A DNA stretch of 18,128 nt, from the NCBI GenBank assembly GCA_030628445.1, contig DAOVQV010000003.1, positions 1 through 18,128 on the forward strand. The letters run 5' to 3'. The notes beneath the pieces were generated by a model. The model was not told the origin of the DNA. It did no database searches and saw nothing but the letters and a program-made list of their open reading frames with translations. A program made the translations under genes and the position numbers. This DNA comes from Phycisphaerae bacterium (lineage in GTDB: Bacteria > Planctomycetota > Phycisphaerae > SM23-33). This document shows positions 14,449 through 18,128 of the stretch, piece after piece; position 1 is the stretch's first letter; each line of letters begins with the position of its first letter.

Positions 14449-15067
14449 TTCCCAAACTGATCCCGCCGCGACCAGCGACGAGCCGCTGCAGGCCCATACG
14501 CTAAACGAGGTCCGCTACTACCTGATGGTCGCACCGTGCCCGTCGTGTGGTAAGGGCCCGCGCGACCTTGATGAGGTCGAATCGCCGATCCAGCCGGGTA
14601 GGCCCTCAACCATCCGTACCCGATGCAAGCACTGCAACCAGGCGCAGGACCTCCTGGCGGTCTGCCAAGTCGCCCCGTCAGATCTCGGCAGCGACACCGA
14701 GTGCATCAATCCGACGGATTCGCCCAGCCGGATCATCGACCTAGGCCAGTGGTTAAGCCTGTTTTATCTACTGGTCGAGTCCGCCGCCGCCGAGAAGATC
14801 AAACCGGCCGTGCGGCTCAAGGGGTACATGGGCACACTTTGCCTCATGGAGGCACTGAAATTCTACGGTGACAACGAGCTGCCGCCCGAGCAGGCTTTCT
14901 TCTCGGAGGCGACGGCGGGTATCTTCCATGAGCATCCGGAGAAGTTCGCTAAGCAGCGGCTGCGCGACATGCAGTCGAAGCTACCGGCCGCTTCAAAAAT
15001 GCGCAGCCACCTGGTGCGCGATGAAGGACACACGCGAAGGCGGTGGTGGAAGTTCTGGCAGCGCTGA
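14435..15067 (+). CDS. Zinc-ribbon protein of unknown function
   Basis: A 210-aa protein I cannot name. Near its N-terminus are two CxxC pairs, Cys35-x2-Cys38 (CPSC) and Cys64-x2-Cys67 (CKHC), typical of a zinc ribbon. The middle (about 100-135) is more hydrophobic and helical, including IIDLGQWLSLFYLLVES, but contains charged residues and is not a clear membrane span. The C-terminus is very basic and aromatic (RRRWWKFWQR), a possible nucleic-acid, membrane or partner contact. The start overlaps the amidohydrolase-like gene by 14 bases, indicating translational coupling, and the M20 peptidase follows by 22 bases. Context suggests a lineage-specific accessory protein; no function is claimed. 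Confidence 0.78.
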   Translation: MNNRNSQTDPAATSDEPLQAHTLNEVRYYLMVAPCPSCGKGPRDLDEVESPIQPGRPSTIRTRCKHCNQAQDLLAVCQVAPSDLGSDTECINPTDSPSRIIDLGQWLSLFYLLVESAAAEKIKPAVRLKGYMGTLCLMEALKFYGDNELPPEQAFFSEATAGIFHEHPEKFAKQRLRDMQSKLPAASKMRSHLVRDEGHTRRRWWKFWQR

Positions 15068-15089
15068 TGGTGATGAGGCAGGAGCAAGC

Positions 15090-16475
15090 ATGCTGGGAAA
15101 ACCAGTTGCGGATTATCTGCAAACCCATCGCGACGAGCATCTGTCCAAGTTCTTCGAGCTATTGCGCTTCGCCAGCGTCGCGAACATAAAGGGCAAACCG
15201 GACCAGTGCCACCTCGCAGCTGAATGGCTCGCCGGGGTCTTGGCGGAAATAGGCTTCGATGCGGTCGTCCTACCCGCCGCCGGTAAGCCGAACGTCATCG
15301 CCTCCCTCCATGTCGACGATAAGCTCCCGACGGTGCTGATCTACGGCCATTACGATGTCCAGCCCGCCGACCCGTTGGACCTGTGGGAGTCCGACCCGTT
15401 CGAACCGACGGTGCGCAACGGAGCTGTCTTCGCCCGCGGGGCGAGCGACAACAAGGGCTCGCATTTCGCCTACATCATGGCGACGGAGGCCTCCCTTCGC
15501 GGCGGGGGGAACCTGCCTGTCAACGTGAAGTTCTTCCTGGAGGGCGAAGAGGAGATCGGCTCGCCGAACCTGGAGCCGTTCGTCAAGGAACACGCCGAGA
15601 AACTCTCGGCCGACCTGGCGGTAATCAGCGACTCGGGTTTCTTCGCCGACGACGTCCCGAGCATCACCTACGCACTGCGCGGGCTGGCGTACTTTCAGGT
15701 GACGTTCAACGCTCAAGCCAACGACGCCCACAGCGGGATGTGGGGCGGGGTGCTGCCCAATCCCATCAACGCCCTGGCGAGGATGATAGCGGCCATGCAG
15801 GACGAGACCGGCCGCATCATGCTCCCGGGATTCTACGACGACGTGTCGGAACTGTCGGACGAGGAGCGTCAGGCCTGGGCGAAGCTGCCATTCGACGAAA
15901 AGGCCACCGCGGCCGCGCTGGGCGCCAAAGCACTCACCGGAGGCGAGACGGGATACTCCCTGCTCGAGCGCCGCTGGGCCCGCCCGACACTGGATTGCAA
16001 CGGGATCGTCGCAGGTTACACCGACCGCGGCGCCAAGACCATCATCCCCGCCCAGGCCGGCGTGAAGATATCGACAAGGCTCGTGGCGAACCAGGATCCA
16101 GGAAGAATCGCCGACGGTTTCAAGCAGTTCGTCGCCGACCACACCCCGGAGGGTATGACCTCGACGGTCGAGGTCCTCACCAGCGCCCGCCCGCTGTTGC
16201 TGTCGACCGATTCGCCGGCCATGGGCGCAGCCAAGGCGGCCGTGCAAGAGGGGTTCGGTAAGGCCCCCGCCATGGTTCGCACGGGCGCTTCGGTCCCGGC
16301 CGTTGAGATCATGCACAGGTTGGTGGGCCTGGATGCGATACTAATTGGGTTCGGGAGCCCTTCGGACAACGTTCACGCTCCGAACGAAAGATTCCAGCTC
16401 GATCGGCTGTGGCGAGGATCGGTGACCGCCGCGGCGTTCCTGCAGAACATCGCCGCCGGCCCGTCAAAGTGGTGA
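15090..16475 (+). CDS. M20 family dipeptidase / zinc metallopeptidase
   Basis: A 461-aa member of the M20/ArgE/DapE family, closest in pattern to cytosolic dipeptidases and carnosinase-like enzymes that cleave short peptides with two zinc ions. The ligands are all visible: His87 with Asp89 (YGHYDVQP), Asp120 (RGASDNKG), the catalytic and ligand Glu pair Glu153/Glu154 (FLEGEEEIGS), Asp181 (ISDSGF) and His429 (NVHAPNE). The lid/dimerisation domain (about 195-310) contains DAHSG with His214. No signal peptide is seen. The ATG at 15090 has AGGAG six bases upstream; a longer frame starting at 14868 overlaps the zinc-ribbon gene and is a shadow. It is the last gene of the plus-strand run before the rplU promoter. 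Confidence 0.93.
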   Translation: MLGKPVADYLQTHRDEHLSKFFELLRFASVANIKGKPDQCHLAAEWLAGVLAEIGFDAVVLPAAGKPNVIASLHVDDKLPTVLIYGHYDVQPADPLDLWESDPFEPTVRNGAVFARGASDNKGSHFAYIMATEASLRGGGNLPVNVKFFLEGEEEIGSPNLEPFVKEHAEKLSADLAVISDSGFFADDVPSITYALRGLAYFQVTFNAQANDAHSGMWGGVLPNPINALARMIAAMQDETGRIMLPGFYDDVSELSDEERQAWAKLPFDEKATAAALGAKALTGGETGYSLLERRWARPTLDCNGIVAGYTDRGAKTIIPAQAGVKISTRLVANQDPGRIADGFKQFVADHTPEGMTSTVEVLTSARPLLLSTDSPAMGAAKAAVQEGFGKAPAMVRTGASVPAVEIMHRLVGLDAILIGFGSPSDNVHAPNERFQLDRLWRGSVTAAAFLQNIAAGPSKW

Positions 16476-16483
16476 TTCATGAG

Positions 16484-16511
16484 TTGACATCCGTCGGCGG
16501 ATGGGCATAAT
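16484..16511 (+). promoter_or_regulatory. Sigma70-type promoter of rplU
   Basis: A perfect -35 TTGACA at 16484-16489 and a -10 CATAAT at 16506-16511 (5 of 6) are separated by 16 bases, just past the M20 peptidase stop. It should start a short leader before rplU. Confidence 0.7.
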
Positions 16512-16557
16512 ACGTCGTTTTCCCAGCCGAGGAAGGAACGGGGTAAGGAGTCTGAAG

Positions 16558-16875
16558 GTGTATGCGGTGATCGAAGACAGCGGTCAGCAGTTTCGCGTGA
16601 ACGAGGGGGACATCCTGTCAATCGACCTGCGCGACCTGGCCGACGGCACAAAGAAGATCGAGTTCGACCGCGTCCTGCTGGTAAGCGCAGACGGGAACGT
16701 TAAGGTCGGGACGCCGCTTGTCAAGGGCGCCAAGGTTGTTGGCGAGGTGATTGACCCGCTGGCCAAGGGACCCAAGGTTTATATCTATCACTGGCGGCGA
16801 CGTAAGAACTCTCGCACCAAGAAAGGCCATCGGCAGAAATACATCCAAGTGAGGATCACAGAGATTGTCGCGTAG
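16558..16875 (+). CDS. rplU: 50S ribosomal protein L21
   Basis: A 105-aa ribosomal protein that binds 23S rRNA in the large subunit. The start is GTG at 16558, giving the standard MYAVIEDSGQQFRVNEGD opening, with AAGGAG at 16545-16550 seven bases upstream; an in-frame ATG at 16501 lies inside the promoter and is rejected. The C-terminal signature KGPKVYIYHWRRRKNSRTKKGHRQ (segments within about 69-95) is intact. In most bacteria rplU is followed by rpmA (L27) and obg. Here the next gene, the PilT-like ATPase, is convergent after 20 bases, so rpmA must be elsewhere. The gene has its own promoter. Confidence 0.96.
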   Translation: MYAVIEDSGQQFRVNEGDILSIDLRDLADGTKKIEFDRVLLVSADGNVKVGTPLVKGAKVVGEVIDPLAKGPKVYIYHWRRRKNSRTKKGHRQKYIQVRITEIVA

Positions 16876-16876
16876 A

Positions 16877-16892
16877 GCCCGTCCCAGCGGGC
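16877..16892. repeat. Short hairpin between rplU and the PilT-like gene
   Basis: GCCCG (16877-16881) and CGGGC (16888-16892) form a 5-bp stem with a 6-nt loop in the 20-base convergent gap. No T-run on the rplU strand; a weak terminator at best. Confidence 0.25.
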
Positions 16893-16895
16893 CAG

Positions 16896-17927
16896 TTAGT
16901 AGTCGACCATAACGCCCTCGGCGACCTCGCGTGTTATCAATCCTTTCTCCAGAAGCCCCGTGACCGACTGGTTCATGGCGATCATCCCGTACCGCGCGCC
17001 GGTGTGGATGATGTTCCGCAGCATGAACCCGTCGCGCCGCCGAATTACATTCTTTACGGCGTCCGTCGCCAGCATCAGCTCGCAGGCTACGACCTTCCCA
17101 CCTTCGGTGTCGGGAATCAGCTCCTGGTGGATCACCCCCTGCAAGGCCGCCGCCAGCATGTACCGCAGGTGGCCCTGGTCTTCGGCGGGAGCGTAGCTCA
17201 GGAGACGCTCTATCATCTTATCGATTGAGATTATGTGCATCGTCGAGAGGACCAGCACTCCCGTCTCTGCCGCGATCAATGCGATCTTGACCGTCTCATA
17301 GTCGCGCATCTCTCCGATGGCGATGACATCCGGGTCCTGCCGCAGCGCAGCCCGCAGGCCCGTGTGAAACGACTTCGTATCGCGCCCCACCTCCCGCTGG
17401 CGAACGATGCTCTTCTTGTTGACGTGCGCGGTCTCGATAGGATCCTCGATCGTGACTATGTTCTTGCGCCGATGCGTGTTGATCTCATCGATGATCCCGG
17501 ACATCGTCGACGACTTGCCCTGGCTGGTGCTTCCGGTAATAAGTATTAATCCCTTGGTATTGGTCGCCAGCTTCTTGACGGCCGGAGGCACACGCAATTC
17601 GTCAAGCGACTTGGCCTGTTCGGGCAAAATACGAATGACAACACCGACGAACCCGTCGTTCTGGGAGATGTTGACGCGGTATCGCCCCTCATCGTCCGCG
17701 ATCATCAAGTCGTAGTCCAACTGCTGTTGGAACTGCTCTACCTGGGCGGGGGTCAGCATCTCGAAGGCCATCTGCTTGCTCAGCTCAGGCGTGACGTTCC
17801 GCTGCGTCGACGGGATGAGATCCCGCCCCACGCGGAAAAGAATCGGCGCCCCGGCACAGATATGGATGTCCGTGGCCTTCTGCGCCTTGGCGAGTTTGAT
17901 CAGCTTCCCGATGCTATCCGGTATCAT
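16896..17927 (-). CDS. PilT-like type IV pilus retraction ATPase
   Basis: A 343-aa secretion/twitching ATPase of the PilT/PilU group, which powers pilus retraction as a hexamer at the inner membrane base. The N-terminal PAS-like domain (1-110) is followed by the RecA-like core: Walker A GSTSQGKS (132-139), EDPIE (161-165) in the Asp box, REVGRDTKSF (178-187), Walker B and neighbours DPDVIAIGEMRDYET (198-212). The normal His box (HTNSA) reads HIISI (231-235), and the usual AIRNLIREG near the C-terminus reads MLRNIIHTG (302-310). These changes suggest a divergent PilT or PilU-like motor. The ATG at 17927 follows AAGGGG. No other pilus genes are in the window. The symbol pilT would be plausible, but assignment is to the subfamily only. 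Confidence 0.88.
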   Translation of the reverse strand: MIPDSIGKLIKLAKAQKATDIHICAGAPILFRVGRDLIPSTQRNVTPELSKQMAFEMLTPAQVEQFQQQLDYDLMIADDEGRYRVNISQNDGFVGVVIRILPEQAKSLDELRVPPAVKKLATNTKGLILITGSTSQGKSSTMSGIIDEINTHRRKNIVTIEDPIETAHVNKKSIVRQREVGRDTKSFHTGLRAALRQDPDVIAIGEMRDYETVKIALIAAETGVLVLSTMHIISIDKMIERLLSYAPAEDQGHLRYMLAAALQGVIHQELIPDTEGGKVVACELMLATDAVKNVIRRRDGFMLRNIIHTGARYGMIAMNQSVTGLLEKGLITREVAEGVMVDY

Positions 17928-18013
17928 ATCCTGTCCCCTTTCACCCCGCCGGCGGGCAGGAAACCCAAAACAGTCCCTGAACGTTTATGGTATTATCCCC
18001 AGTCTGGTTCGCT

Positions 18014-18127
18014 CTACTTCCGCAGCCGGGCCTTGGTTTGCTTCTTGGCCTTGACGGTCCTTTTCGCCTTGTTCGCCTTTCTCGCCTTGGGGGCCTTAGC
18101 CTTAGCGAGCTTTTTCGCCTTCTTGGT
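18014..18127 (-). CDS. C-terminal end of a lysine/alanine-rich basic protein (partial)
   Basis: Reading leftward from the right edge, a frame of 37 codons ends in TAG at 18014-18016. Its residues are almost entirely Lys, Ala, Arg, Pro and Thr (TKKAKKLAKAKAPKARK, then AKRTVKAKKQ), ending in RLRK. This composition resembles histone H1-like bacterial proteins or a basic tail on a nucleic-acid-binding enzyme; the N-terminal part lies outside the window, so which is unknown. AAG is used for nearly all lysines. It precedes the PilT-like gene on the same strand by 86 bases. Confidence 0.6.
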   Translation of the reverse strand, partial: TKKAKKLAKAKAPKARKANKAKRTVKAKKQTKARLRK

Positions 18128-18128
18128 C

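Noticed and set aside
15270..16316. 348-codon minus-strand frame
   Set aside because: Antisense to the M20 peptidase with all its metal ligands; no motif in the reverse frame.
1..18128. Mobile element, CRISPR array, toxin-antitoxin or phage-defence system
   Set aside because: I found no transposase, integrase, repeat-spacer pattern, small paired toxin-antitoxin frames or defence nuclease/helicase cluster; base composition appears even along the window.

Overview
The window (about 18.1 kb, GC-rich, genes on both strands) looks like chromosomal DNA from a Planctomycetota bacterium, probably Phycisphaerae or a relative. This is inferred from gene content and style: dnaA with no dnaN beside it, a lone type IV pilus ATPase, planctomycete-type sugar isomerase-like TIM barrels, short lineage-specific proteins and a lysine/alanine-rich basic tail. 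No 16S rRNA gene or other decisive marker is present. I see no rRNA, tRNA, insertion sequence, phage gene or CRISPR array.

Layout. 1-845: the end of a SpoIIE/PP2C-type phosphatase, convergent with an NADP-type glutamate dehydrogenase (852-2207, minus). 2225-2553: a non-coding stretch rich in inverted repeats. 2554-3975 (minus): dnaA. Its 350-bp upstream gap holds one exact DnaA box, a one-mismatch box, an A-tract and an inverted repeat, making it a candidate replication origin. 4326-5276 (minus): a GNAT acetyltransferase. 5461-6129: a secreted protein of unknown function followed by a good intrinsic terminator. 6331-8831: a sugar-type ABC transporter ATPase without permeases, a sugar isomerase-like TIM barrel and a PilZ protein. 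8860-10576 (minus): a 101-aa encapsulated-ferritin-like protein followed by a GH1 beta-glucosidase. 10800-12651: xseA-xseB (exonuclease VII). 12678-16475: a second TIM barrel, a metal-dependent-hydrolase-like protein missing expected metal and catalytic residues, a zinc-ribbon protein and an M20 dipeptidase. 16558-16875: rplU with its own promoter but no rpmA after it. 16896-17927 (minus): a PilT-like ATPase. 18014-18128 (minus): the C-terminal end of a very basic protein.

Functionally the window mixes housekeeping genes (replication initiation, exonuclease VII, ribosomal L21, glutamate metabolism) with carbohydrate use (ABC ATPase, two TIM barrels, beta-glucosidase), peptide breakdown and signalling or surface motility (PP2C phosphatase, PilZ, PilT). 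I did not find a clearly new multi-gene defence or mobile system. The points most worth a second look are the EncFtn-like mini-ferritin with no encapsulin or cargo tag, the amidohydrolase-fold protein with replaced active-site residues, the PilT-like ATPase with a changed His box, the candidate origin, and the structured region downstream of dnaA.
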